NCBI GenBank assembly: GCA_965228695.1 | Contig: CBDDIB010000002.1 | Location: 2,108,001 to 2,172,000 of the forward strand | Length of the DNA stretch: 64,000 bases | Direction: 5' to 3' | Origin: JAJFJD01 sp965228695 | Lineage (GTDB): Bacteria > Pseudomonadota > Alphaproteobacteria > UBA8366 | Shown: positions 24,756 through 33,135 of the stretch, piece after piece | Numbering within the stretch: position 1 is the first letter of the stretch | Layout of the letters: every line of letters starts with the position of its first letter | Notes under the pieces: model-generated | Seen by the model: the letters and a program-made list of their open reading frames with translations, nothing else | The model's database searches: none | Told to the model about the DNA's origin: nothing | Program-made: the position numbers and the translations under genes

Positions 24756-26036
24756 ATGGACCGAATTCTCATTCGCGGCGGCAACCGGCTGTCGGGCACG
24801 ATCCCGATCAGCGGGGCGAAGAACGCCGCCCTGCCGCTGATGGCCGCTGCCTTGTTGACCGACAAGACGCTGCGGCTGACCAACCTGCCCTATCTCGCCG
24901 ACATCACCAGCATGGCGAACCTGCTGATTCAGTTCGGCGTCGAGGTGTCGATCGACGGCGACGGCGACGGCGACAACGGCCGCGCCATCGACATGACCGC
25001 GGCGCAGATTCTGGATACCACCGCACCCTACGATCTGGTGCGGAAGATGCGGGCGAGCGTGCTCGTCCTTGGGCCATTGGTCGCGCGCTTCGGTCATGCG
25101 GAGGTTTCGCTGCCGGGCGGCTGCGCCATCGGCACCCGGCCCATCGACCTGCATCTCGGCGGGCTGGAGACGCTGGGCGCGGAGATCGAGTTGGAGGGCG
25201 GCTATGTCCGTGTGACCGCGCCGAACGGATTGGCCGGCGCGCGGGTCGACTTCCCCAAAGTCTCGGTCGGCGCGACCGAGAACCTGATGATGGCCGCTTG
25301 CCTCGCCAAGGGCGAGACCGAGCTGGTCAACGCGGCGCGCGAGCCCGAAATCGTCGACCTCGGAAACTGTTTGACCGCGATGGGCGCGAAAATCGGCGGC
25401 CTCGGCACCGACACATTGACCATCCAGGGCGTGAATGAACTGGGGGCGGCGGAACACCGCATCGTCGCGGACCGGATCGAGACGGGCACCTACGCGGTTG
25501 CGGCGGCGATCACCGGCGGCGACGTGGAACTGCGCAACACGGATTATGCGCTGATCGCGGCACTGGCCGAGAAGATGGAAGAGGGCGGCATCTCCGTCAC
25601 CGCGACCGACGGTGGGGTCAAAGTGACCTGCCCGAACGGCCGGGTCGACGGCGTGGACGTAAAGACGGAGCCGTACCCCGGATTCCCGACCGACCTGCAG
25701 GCGCAGTTCATGGCGCTGATGACGATGGCGCGCGGCGCGTCGATGATCACCGAGACGATCTTCGAGAACCGCTTCATGCATGTGCCCGAACTGGTCCGCA
25801 TGGGCGCCAACATCAACGTGCACGACTCCTCGGCGATGGTGCGCGGGGTCAAGCGGCTGACCGGGGCGCCCGTCATGGCGACCGATCTGCGGGCGTCGGT
25901 GTCGCTTGTGCTCGCCGGACTCGCGGCAGAGGGTGAAACAATCGTCAACCGGGTGTATCATCTGGACAGGGGCTACGAGCGGCTGGAGCAAAAGCTCGCG
26001 GCCTGCGGCGTGGATATCGAACGGCTTAAATCGTAA
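24756..26036 (+). CDS. murA: UDP-N-acetylglucosamine 1-carboxyvinyltransferase
   Basis: 426 residues from the ATG at 24756, matching MurA length; a 21-residue upstream extension to 24693 lacks a better ribosome site. First committed step of peptidoglycan synthesis (PEP transfer to UDP-GlcNAc). Lys22-Asn23 (SGAKNAALP) and the fosfomycin-target Cys123 in LPGGCAIGTRP are both present. A short insert DGDGDGDN near residue 68 is unusual. The stop shares a base with the next start (TAATG). Confidence 0.97.
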   Translation: MDRILIRGGNRLSGTIPISGAKNAALPLMAAALLTDKTLRLTNLPYLADITSMANLLIQFGVEVSIDGDGDGDNGRAIDMTAAQILDTTAPYDLVRKMRASVLVLGPLVARFGHAEVSLPGGCAIGTRPIDLHLGGLETLGAEIELEGGYVRVTAPNGLAGARVDFPKVSVGATENLMMAACLAKGETELVNAAREPEIVDLGNCLTAMGAKIGGLGTDTLTIQGVNELGAAEHRIVADRIETGTYAVAAAITGGDVELRNTDYALIAALAEKMEEGGISVTATDGGVKVTCPNGRVDGVDVKTEPYPGFPTDLQAQFMALMTMARGASMITETIFENRFMHVPELVRMGANINVHDSSAMVRGVKRLTGAPVMATDLRASVSLVLAGLAAEGETIVNRVYHLDRGYERLEQKLAACGVDIERLKS

Positions 26037-26473
26037 TGAAGGCAGACGACGGGAGTGAAAATGCCGTCCGGCTACGGGCCGGCAGTGTGGAAGATTTGTC
26101 CGTGATCGCTTCCCTTGTCCAGGACGCCATCGTGCCGCTGGGCGACATCGCTTTCATCAAGGGAGACAATGCCTTCGTCATGGTCCTCAACCGCTTCCGC
26201 TGGGAGGACGAGGGCGAGGCCGACTTGCGCGAGCGGGTGCATGCGGGGCTGCGCTTCGACACGGTGCGGCGCGTGCGCTACCGCAATATCGACACCCGGG
26301 ACCGGTCGCAATTCCTCTCGCTGCTGACGATCACGTATGACGACGGTGTGGTGTCGCTGCATTTCGCCGGCGGCGGCGCGATCCGGCTCGAGGTCGAGAA
26401 GCTGGTCTGCGCGTTGAAAGATCTAAGCGAGCCCTGGCCGACCACGCGCGTACCCCGGCACGATCCCGACTGA
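26036..26473 (+). CDS. DUF2948 family protein
   Basis: 145 residues, the typical size for this alphaproteobacterial family of unknown function that is encoded directly after murA. Features: LRAGSVEDLSVIASLVQDAI near the start, MVLNRFRWE, RVRYRNIDTRDR, and the C-terminal RLEVEKLVCALKDL. Translationally coupled to murA by a 1-base overlap. Soluble, no membrane segment. In related genomes hisD and UPF0262 normally follow; here the run is broken. Confidence 0.88.
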   Translation: MKADDGSENAVRLRAGSVEDLSVIASLVQDAIVPLGDIAFIKGDNAFVMVLNRFRWEDEGEADLRERVHAGLRFDTVRRVRYRNIDTRDRSQFLSLLTITYDDGVVSLHFAGGGAIRLEVEKLVCALKDLSEPWPTTRVPRHDPD

Positions 26474-26573
26474 AACGCCGCGCGTTTGGCGGGACTCGGC
26501 CGCCGCGGGTACACTTCCTTTGCATAAAAGCAACGCCCCGCGGCAAGCGGCGGCGGGCAGAGGGAGGCGCTTC

Positions 26574-27950
26574 ATGACCATCACCGCCGATCTGGTCGAT
26601 ATCCTGCGCGCGACGCGGCCTGCGGATATTCCGGCCGAGGCGCTCGAGGTCGCCAAACAGGTAACGCTCGACGGGCTCGGCGTCATGGTCGCCGGGGCGG
26701 GCGAGCCGCTCGGGCTCGGGCGCATCACGATCGACTATACGCGGGCGCTCGGCGGCCCCGACGATGCGACGGTGATCGCGGGCGGGTTCAAGACCTCCGC
26801 CTTCAACGCCGCGTATGCCAACGGCACCTTCGGGCATGCGCTCGATTTCGACAATACGTGGTGGCCGCTGAACCACCCGACCTCGCCGACGCTGCCGGCG
26901 ATGCTGGCCATCGCCGAGCGCGACGCATTACCCGGCAGCGCCGTGCTGCGCGCCATCGTCCTGGCCTTCGAGGTGCAGGGCCGGATGCGCGTGGCCTCGG
27001 CGCGGGTCGATGCCGGGCAGGGCTTCCACAAACCCGGCGTCTCAGGCTTGATGGGCGCGACCACGGGGGCGGGGGTATTGCTGGATTTGGATGCACTACA
27101 ATTCCGCCGCGCCTACGGGTTGGCGGGATCGCGGGCGGGATCGATCTCGGCCAACACCGGCACCATGACGAAGTCGAGCCACAGCGGCCATGCCGCGCGG
27201 ATGGGCGTCGAGTGCGCGACCCTCGCCAAGCTCGGTTGGACCGCCACTGAGGATGTCTTCGGCACGGGCCGCTTCTTCGAATTGTTCTATGGCGAGGACA
27301 AGATCGAGCCGGAATTGTTCCTGAAGGATTTCGGCGACCCGTATCGCATGATCGAACCCGGCGTCGGTTTCAAGAAACATCCCGCCAACTACTTCACCCA
27401 CCGTCCGATCGATGCGGCGCTCGAGTTGGCGGAGCGTCACGACATCGACCCGGCGAAGATCGACCATGTGGTCGTCGATTTCCCGCGCTTCGATTATGTG
27501 AACCGGCCGGTTCCGGAAAGCGGGCTCGATGGAAAGTTCAGCGTGCAATACGCCACCACCGTCGCTTTGCTCGATCGGAAGGTAAAGGTCGCGAGCTTCT
27601 CCGACGCGCGTCGCTTTGCGCCCGACGCGGAGGCGCTGCTGCCCAGAGTCACGATGAATATGCGGGACGACATTCCGCGCAGTTTCCAAGATTGTTTCGC
27701 GATCGTGAAAGTCACGATGCAGGACGGGCGCGAATTCGAACAGCGCTGCGACCGGCCGCGCGGGATGTGGGGTGTGCCGCTGACCCGCGACGAGCGGCTG
27801 GCGAAATTCCGCGATTGCTGCGAGGGCGCGCTCGACGACGGAAAGGTCGAAGAGATCATCGGGCTTGTCGAGTCATTGCAGGCGGCGGACACGGTCGCGC
27901 CGATCATGGACATTCTGCGCGACGCGACGCCGGCCATGCCCGCCGCCTAG
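26574..27950 (+). CDS. MmgE/PrpD family protein, first of two
   Basis: 458 residues from the ATG at 26574, with GAGGGAGG upstream. The all-helical MmgE/PrpD domain begins at once; FGHALDFDNTWWPLNHPTSP carries the conserved HxxDFD-type and HP residues, and KSSHSGHAARMG the conserved HxGHA motif. The family includes 2-methylcitrate dehydratase and cis-aconitate decarboxylase; these two copies are too far from PrpD proper to assign a substrate. It is followed 29 bp later by a second, clearly different member. Confidence 0.85.
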   Translation: MTITADLVDILRATRPADIPAEALEVAKQVTLDGLGVMVAGAGEPLGLGRITIDYTRALGGPDDATVIAGGFKTSAFNAAYANGTFGHALDFDNTWWPLNHPTSPTLPAMLAIAERDALPGSAVLRAIVLAFEVQGRMRVASARVDAGQGFHKPGVSGLMGATTGAGVLLDLDALQFRRAYGLAGSRAGSISANTGTMTKSSHSGHAARMGVECATLAKLGWTATEDVFGTGRFFELFYGEDKIEPELFLKDFGDPYRMIEPGVGFKKHPANYFTHRPIDAALELAERHDIDPAKIDHVVVDFPRFDYVNRPVPESGLDGKFSVQYATTVALLDRKVKVASFSDARRFAPDAEALLPRVTMNMRDDIPRSFQDCFAIVKVTMQDGREFEQRCDRPRGMWGVPLTRDERLAKFRDCCEGALDDGKVEEIIGLVESLQAADTVAPIMDILRDATPAMPAA

Positions 27951-27979
27951 CCGAATCAATCGGGGAGAAATCAACAATC

Positions 27980-29326
27980 ATGACGCAGACACGGGATCTC
28001 GCGGCCTATGCCGCCGGCCTCCGATACGACGATCTGCCGGACGGCGTTCGCGACATGGCGCGCGCCTGTATCCAGGACACGGTGGGCATTTCGGTCTTCG
28101 GTGCCAACCTGCCCTGGGGCAAGTTCGCCATCGACTATGCGCGCCGAAACGCCGCGGCAGGGCACAGCGCGCTGCTCGGCGTGCCGGGCGTCAAGATCAG
28201 CGCACCTTTCGCCGCGCTGGCCAATGGCGTGCTGACCCATGCCTTCGAGATGGACAGCCTGCGCAAACCGGGCACCGGCGTCCATCCGGGCGGGATCGTC
28301 CCCGCCGCGTTGGCGGTGGCGCAGCAGGAAGGCGTGTCCGGACGCGATCTGATCACCGCCTTCGTCGCCGGGATGGAGGTGATGACACGGATCGGCCTGT
28401 CGACGCGACATTCGAGCGAGGAGAAAGGATTTCATGCGCCGGGATTGACCGGGGTCTTCGGCGCGACGGTGGCGGCGGGATCGCTGTTGAAGCTGGATGC
28501 GGATCAGATGTGCAATGCGATGGGCGTTGCGGGCTCACTCTGCTCGGGATTGCTTGAATTCGCCAAGAGCGGCAGCGGCGGCATGGTCAAACGACTGCAT
28601 ATCGGCCGGGCGGCCGAGGGCGGGGTACTGGCGGCGTCGCTGGCGAAGGACGGATACGAGGGACCGGCATCGATTCTCGAGGGGAAATTCGGGTTTCTGA
28701 ATGCGTACACCAATGATCCCCTGATGGAAAAGTTGACCGGCAGATTGGGCGATACCTGGGAAACGAGGACCATCTGTTTCAAGCGGTGCGCCTGCCATGC
28801 GACCGCGCACACACCTGTTCAGGCGTTCGAGGAACTGCGGGCGGAAGTAGGTTTCACCGCGGCCGACGTAGATCGCATCTCGATAGGGTCGAGCCGCAAG
28901 GTTCTTGCCAACCATAATAATCCGGAACCGCAGGACCTCATGGCGGCGCAATACAGCGTGCCCTTCTCGGTCGCTTTGTCATTTTTCCACGACCCGATGG
29001 ACCCAACCTCATTTCTCGACGCCGACTTGTCCGATCCGGCGATTCTGGGTTTGAGCCGCAAGATCACGCTCGAACATTTCGACGAAACCACGAAACCGGG
29101 GCAGGCGTGGGCGTGCCGTGCGCGGGTGACCTTGCGGGACGGCCGCGAGGCAGAACGGACTCTGGATGATTTCCGCGGGTCGCCGACGCAGCCGATGAGC
29201 GAGGATGAGTTTGATGGGAAATTCCGGGCGGCGACCCGCGCGCTTGGGGAGCCGGCATCGGGGGGAATGTTGGCCCGACTCAAGGCGCTCGACGAATGCA
29301 CGAATGTCAGGGAATTAGCGCCGTAG
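27980..29326 (+). CDS. MmgE/PrpD family protein, second of two
   Basis: 448 residues from the ATG at 27980 (GGGGAGAAA upstream). Same family as its neighbour: LTHAFEMDSLRKPGTGVHPGG replaces the HALDFD…HP block, and MVKRLHIGRAAEGG replaces the HSGHAARMG block, so the active-site region differs. The pair is probably cotranscribed and could form a heteromer or act on successive intermediates. Ends ahead of the bidirectional terminator at 29364. Confidence 0.85.
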   Translation: MTQTRDLAAYAAGLRYDDLPDGVRDMARACIQDTVGISVFGANLPWGKFAIDYARRNAAAGHSALLGVPGVKISAPFAALANGVLTHAFEMDSLRKPGTGVHPGGIVPAALAVAQQEGVSGRDLITAFVAGMEVMTRIGLSTRHSSEEKGFHAPGLTGVFGATVAAGSLLKLDADQMCNAMGVAGSLCSGLLEFAKSGSGGMVKRLHIGRAAEGGVLAASLAKDGYEGPASILEGKFGFLNAYTNDPLMEKLTGRLGDTWETRTICFKRCACHATAHTPVQAFEELRAEVGFTAADVDRISIGSSRKVLANHNNPEPQDLMAAQYSVPFSVALSFFHDPMDPTSFLDADLSDPAILGLSRKITLEHFDETTKPGQAWACRARVTLRDGREAERTLDDFRGSPTQPMSEDEFDGKFRAATRALGEPASGGMLARLKALDECTNVRELAP

Positions 29327-29363
29327 CGATTTCCGGCAATCGATCCATCCCGCAGGCAAAACA

Positions 29364-29389
29364 AAGCCCGCCGAGTTGCGGGCGGGCTT
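29364..29389. terminator. Bidirectional terminator between convergent genes
   Basis: Stem AAGCCCGCC (29364–29372) with GGCGGGCTT (29381–29389), 8-base loop, between the second MmgE/PrpD gene and the convergent Xre-type regulator. Read on the minus strand the stem is followed by TTTGTTTT-type sequence; on the plus strand by CTATT. Confidence 0.8.
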
Positions 29390-29440
29390 CTATTGATGGA
29401 AGGCCGGCCGCGAAGCGACCGCTACCAATTTATCACTGCT

Positions 29441-29845
29441 TTATGACTGCGACTTCTGCGTGTGCTCGGAAATGCTGTGGAGCAGCGCACGGAACCGCTT
29501 TTGAACTTCCGGCGGGCAGGTGCCGATGTTGCGCACCAATTCCAGCGTCTCGCGTTTGGTCCGGAATTCCTCCAGGCGATCGGTGTCGTCGTCGATGCCC
29601 ATGAAGAACCAGGCAATGGGAACGTCCAGAATTTGCGCTATTTGCCACAAGCGGCTGGCGGAGATCCGATTGGCGCCGCTTTCGTATTTTTGGAGCTGCT
29701 GAAAGGTCAAGCCCAACTGTTCGGCCAGCGCCGTCTGGCTCAAACCGCACAAGACCCGTCGAATTCGGACGCGGCGCCCGACATGGACGTCGACCGGATT
29801 GGGACCCTTTTTACCTGGAGCCTTTGCTTCTTGATCTTTCGTCAC
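29441..29845 (-). CDS. Xre-family transcriptional regulator
   Basis: 134 residues with a GTG start. The helix-turn-helix spans about residues 24–78: RIRRVLCGLSQTALAEQLGL, then FQQLQKYESGANRISASRLW. This arrangement matches the alphaproteobacterial Xre group that includes PraR-type regulators. The C-terminal tail (RTKRETLELVRNIGTCPPEVQKRF) is typical of the group. Its promoter region holds a perfect 17-bp palindrome (29937–29953), a plausible autoregulatory site, and a related site overlaps the promoter of the divergent PAS gene. Confidence 0.88.
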   Translation of the reverse strand: MTKDQEAKAPGKKGPNPVDVHVGRRVRIRRVLCGLSQTALAEQLGLTFQQLQKYESGANRISASRLWQIAQILDVPIAWFFMGIDDDTDRLEEFRTKRETLELVRNIGTCPPEVQKRFRALLHSISEHTQKSQS

Positions 29846-29936
29846 TGCTCTGGAATTCCTCTGCTCTAATCGGTCTCGGACCCACCGGACCGAACTATTT
29901 GTCGCGTGAAAGAGATATCACTCGAAAAGTGCTAGG

Positions 29937-29953
29937 ATTGTATACTATACAAT
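29937..29953. promoter_or_regulatory. Perfect palindromic operator, site 1
   Basis: ATTGTATA-C-TATACAAT is a perfect 17-bp palindrome, 92 bp upstream of the Xre regulator start. Its core GTATA-N-TATAC recurs at 30051–30061. Likely the regulator's own operator. Confidence 0.6.
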
Positions 29954-30029
29954 TTATAATAAACACCATGATAAAAGCACAACGCTGAGCTTTTCTGTGG
30001 TACTAACCCAAGTGAATTGTGTTTTTCCG

Positions 30030-30062
30030 TTGGTTTTACAATAACTACGCGTATAATATACG
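30030..30062 (+). promoter_or_regulatory. Promoter of the PAS gene with overlapping operator, site 2
   Basis: TTGGTT (30030–30035) and TATAAT (30052–30057), 16 bp apart, form a good sigma-70-type promoter for the gene at 30121. The −10 box is embedded in the perfect palindrome CGTATA-A-TATACG (30050–30062), whose core matches site 1, so binding there would block the promoter. Confidence 0.6.
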
Positions 30063-30120
30063 GTGAGTCTGCGGTCGGTATCAAGGTGCTGACTCGTGTT
30101 TTTTTGGAAGAGGATCAGAA

Positions 30121-30690
30121 ATGGGTTATCCGCTCGAAACATCGTTCGATACATCGGGTGATAACATCCAGCGTCGCGAATTATACTCGATGAGCGAATT
30201 CGCTGATGCCGAGCCGCCGGGCAGCACCAACTGGTTGCTGTATAAGTGCTGGAAAACGCTTAGCTTGGGCGGGCGTATTCCGTTGGAACAAGATGTCCTC
30301 ACCGACAACACGAACACGATGCGGCTGGACGGGCAGACCACGCTAATCGACGTCAGCGATCCGAACCCCTGGAACTTTGTTTTCGTGGCCCATTGGCATA
30401 CGCCCTACCCGAATCTCGGCAGTGAGCTTACCAATACGCGCGTCAGCCAGTATCCCTGCATGATGCACGCGAAGGCGTTGATGTCGGAATACTTCATCGC
30501 GCGCGAGAGCGCCGCGCCGGTGTATCATGAGATCGAACAGCTGATTTTCGGGATTTCCCGGCATTACCGCCGGCTCATCCTGCCGTTGTCGGATACCGAC
30601 AATCGCGTCAACAAGTTGCTGGTCGGTGTTCGGTCCGTGCGTCCGCCGTTTGAAGTGAAGCAAAACGCGGAGATGGCGTTAATTCACTAG
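30121..30690 (+). CDS. PAS-domain protein (PAS_5-like), unknown function
   Basis: 189 residues with AGAGGA ahead of the ATG. The central part (about 35–165: TNWLLYKCWKTLSLGGRIPLEQD, WNFVFVAHWHTPYPN, and RHYRRLILPLSD) resembles the single-domain PAS_5 proteins common in Rhodospirillales. There is no kinase, GGDEF or DNA-binding domain attached. It sits in an AT-rich neighbourhood with the Xre regulator, whose candidate operator overlaps this gene's promoter. The last 12 bp overlap the convergent gene. Function unknown. Confidence 0.7.
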   Translation: MGYPLETSFDTSGDNIQRRELYSMSEFADAEPPGSTNWLLYKCWKTLSLGGRIPLEQDVLTDNTNTMRLDGQTTLIDVSDPNPWNFVFVAHWHTPYPNLGSELTNTRVSQYPCMMHAKALMSEYFIARESAAPVYHEIEQLIFGISRHYRRLILPLSDTDNRVNKLLVGVRSVRPPFEVKQNAEMALIH

Positions 30691-31485
30691 GCGCCGCTTT
30701 TCCTCGGGCGCCGGCAGCGCCTCTTGGCCGTCGGACGCCGGCAATGCGTCCCGCTCCTCTGCCGCCTCCAAATTGTCTTGTCTTATCCGCTTCATCATCT
30801 CGTCGCGGTGCATATAACTCATTTGCATGTCGTACGGCCGTCCGTAGGGCGGGTAGAATCCGCGCGTGATCGATACGCTGTTTGAAATGTCGTAAGTGTT
30901 ATGAATCATTGCCTTGCGGCGCGGCGTGTCGCGGACCAGTGAGACATGCCAATCGATGCCGAAGTGCCTGACGGCCAGCATGCGGGTGACGCGTGCGACA
31001 ATGTTGGTCAACTTGGACCCGCGCAGCTTCGGGTGCACCCAGAAACCGCCGGCAAGCCCGACCTTACCCCCGATTACCGGAAGCTTGTCGGGTTCGACCA
31101 ACTCGACGGGGCGGAAATCGAGAATTGGTTTCCGGTCGAAGAACAGGCGCTGGGTCCGGATCTCCTCCGCGATGTTGTCCGTCTCGACGATTCGGTAACA
31201 CAGGCAGGCGACGATCGTCCGCTCGCGCTGCAACAGCCGCGCCAGCAACTTTTGGTCGCGCTCACGGATGATGACCCAGAAGGCGTTGTCCGGGCGAATA
31301 TAAGACCGAGAGGGGTCATGGGTGGAAGCGATGTCCAAATTACCGGGGATGCGCCGCATTAGGCGTACCCATTTCGAGAGGTCAGAATCGATCTCGATTG
31401 TAAATCCGCGTCGGTCCAACTCGGCGCGCGAACGGTCGATGAACTCCTGGATTACGAGGAACTCTTCATCCGTCAGCCGTGACAT
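30679..31485 (-). CDS. Unknown protein with acyltransferase (GNAT)-like segment
   Basis: 268 residues from the ATG at 31485, preceded by GAGGGAG; the frame continues to 31536 without need. The central part reads GGFWVHPKLRGSKLTNIVAR followed by a helix, resembling the acetyl-CoA-binding motif of GNAT enzymes, and the flanking strands fit that fold. Clear homology is not claimed. The C-terminal 50 residues are charged and probably disordered. It is not a recognisable LuxI-type autoinducer synthase. It converges on the PAS gene with a 12-bp overlap and has the AT-rich spacer upstream. Confidence 0.6.
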   Translation of the reverse strand: MSRLTDEEFLVIQEFIDRSRAELDRRGFTIEIDSDLSKWVRLMRRIPGNLDIASTHDPSRSYIRPDNAFWVIIRERDQKLLARLLQRERTIVACLCYRIVETDNIAEEIRTQRLFFDRKPILDFRPVELVEPDKLPVIGGKVGLAGGFWVHPKLRGSKLTNIVARVTRMLAVRHFGIDWHVSLVRDTPRRKAMIHNTYDISNSVSITRGFYPPYGRPYDMQMSYMHRDEMMKRIRQDNLEAAEERDALPASDGQEALPAPEEKRRLVN

Positions 31486-32067
31486 TGCATGCTCCCTCAA
31501 TGCCGGGTTGTACGGCTCTCCACAGCTTTCCGCCACGTCTGTGGATTATCCACTATGTTGTTAACCGTACCTTTTAACCATAACCACAGTTGTATTGAAG
31601 GGACAAGTTATTAATTTTGCTAAAGGTTAACGCAGTTGGCCGTTTGGATTAACCATGGAAATTTACCAAAGTGCATAAATAAGGGTTGAATTCTCGATGA
31701 TTGAAAACCCGCACAAGGGAAGTCAAAAAATTGAAAAGTTAACAAGATGCAATTCCGTTTTGGGAATTTGTGGATAAAACATTGCGACTGACATTGTCCG
31801 GCGTCCGGCTTGTGTCAAAAGTCCTAGAGCAATTGAGTAATCCGAAATTTCCTGACGCTTCGGCGCCGAGGTCGGTCGTTGAAGGGTTTGGCGCATTCGG
31901 AACCGACGTCGCGTGAAAATTAATCTCGCGGTTTCGGGATAATCTAGAATGGCGCATGCGGGCCTGACATCGCGCTATGCATGTTAAATTTCGCCCGCCG
32001 GTGATCTGCCGGAGGGCGAGACGGCATGGTACAATCCGCCGAAGTCTAAAAATCAGGGGACAAACCG
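31486..32067. other. AT-rich spacer with DnaA-box and CtrA-like motifs
   Basis: 580 bp with no credible gene and markedly lower GC than the rest. It holds an overlapping inverted DnaA-box pair (TGTGGATTATCCACT, 31540–31554), a perfect DnaA box (TGTGGATAA, 31769–31777), two TTAACCAT octamers (31574–31581, 31649–31656) like CtrA half-sites, and further TTAAC motifs at 31561, 31627 and 31739. A hairpin (31992–32018, CGCCC-CCGG arms) lies before the dioxygenase gene, and a TACAAT box at 32030–32035 may be part of its promoter. Confidence 0.5.
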
Positions 32068-33039
32068 ATGCGCCAGGGGGTTCTCAACCGAAATATCGAC
32101 GACCCGGTGGCTTGGTTCGGCAGTGAATTGGCGCCGTCCGCCGGGACCGTCCCGTTGCGCGGTCGGTGCATCGACGAGTTGGATGCCGCTGCAGTGTTGT
32201 TGCAGGACAATCCAATCCCGACGGAGACGCTTCGTCCGGACGATTTCGAGTTATCCGCCTGCCGGGACTTGATGGCGGAAGTTCGACACCAGCTCGACAA
32301 TGGGCGCGGATTTGCGCTCATCGATCGCTTGTCGGCGGAGCGTTACAGCCGCCCCGTTATCACCGCGCTCTATTGGTTGCTGGCCACGATGGTTGCCCGC
32401 CCAGTCAGCCAGAAATGGGAAGGCCGGATGATTTACGACGTTCGCGACACGGGGCAAAAGCCCGGGAACGGCGTCCGGCCGGACATCACGAATGTCGAGC
32501 AGAACTTCCATACGGACAACAGCTACAATCTCTGCCCGCCCGAATTCGTCACCCTCCTCTGTTTACAGACCGCGATGGAGGGCGGGATCAGCAGCATCGT
32601 CAGTTTCCCCGCCGTGCATAACGAAATGCGCCGCCGCCATCCGGAGCTGCTGCCGCGCCTGTATCAGGGCTATTGGTTCGATCGGCAGCGGGAGCACGCG
32701 CCGGGCGATGACATGACGATCCGGCATCCGTTATTCGAACATGACGGAAACCGGCTGCGGGCGCGGCTGTCCCGGTTTCAGGTCGTGAATGGCTACAAGT
32801 TGGCCGGCGAAACGCTGGATTCCGAAGGTAAGGCGGCGCTGGAGACGCTTGAATCGATCATGAATGAGCCCAAGTTCGGGAAACAGTTCTTTTTCGAACC
32901 GGGACAGATCCAGATCGTCGATAATCTCCGCTGTGGTCATCGGCGCACCGCTTTCCGAGATTACGACGAGCCGGAGCGGAAACGCCACCTCGTTCGGCTT
33001 TGGCTGCGGGACCGCGGCCGGGTCTTCTACAACGGTTAG
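32068..33039 (+). CDS. TauD/TfdA-type Fe(II)/2-oxoglutarate dioxygenase
   Basis: 323 residues. The iron ligands are His148 and Asp150 in NFHTDNSYN and a distal His in RCGHRRTAF, with the 2-oxoglutarate-binding Arg in RHLVRLWLR. Relatives oxidise taurine, alkyl sulfonates, gamma-butyrobetaine or similar small acids. AGGGGA ribosome site. A single-gene unit just before hisG, on the same strand; substrate unknown. Confidence 0.85.
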   Translation: MRQGVLNRNIDDPVAWFGSELAPSAGTVPLRGRCIDELDAAAVLLQDNPIPTETLRPDDFELSACRDLMAEVRHQLDNGRGFALIDRLSAERYSRPVITALYWLLATMVARPVSQKWEGRMIYDVRDTGQKPGNGVRPDITNVEQNFHTDNSYNLCPPEFVTLLCLQTAMEGGISSIVSFPAVHNEMRRRHPELLPRLYQGYWFDRQREHAPGDDMTIRHPLFEHDGNRLRARLSRFQVVNGYKLAGETLDSEGKAALETLESIMNEPKFGKQFFFEPGQIQIVDNLRCGHRRTAFRDYDEPERKRHLVRLWLRDRGRVFYNG

Positions 33040-33135
33040 CGGCCTGTCGGCGCGCGCTTTCTTGTCCATCGGGGGGTGTGGTAATGCCCGGTGGCCTATG
33101 CGATAAGAAGCGCCGATTTACCGCAGGAGAGTGAC

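Noticed and set aside
24003..25991. 662-codon open frame on the minus strand
   Set aside because: Antisense to dcd and murA; no domain, biased composition.
30679..31485. Acyl-homoserine-lactone synthase
   Set aside because: Its size and a GNAT-like centre raised the idea, next to a PraR-like regulator, but the conserved N-terminal Arg/Trp/Asp pattern of LuxI proteins was not found and no LuxR partner is adjacent.
31486..32067. Chromosomal replication origin
   Set aside because: DnaA boxes and AT-rich DNA are suggestive, but only one box is perfect, no 13-mer unwinding array is clear and neighbours are not the usual origin genes. Kept as a finding, not called as an origin.
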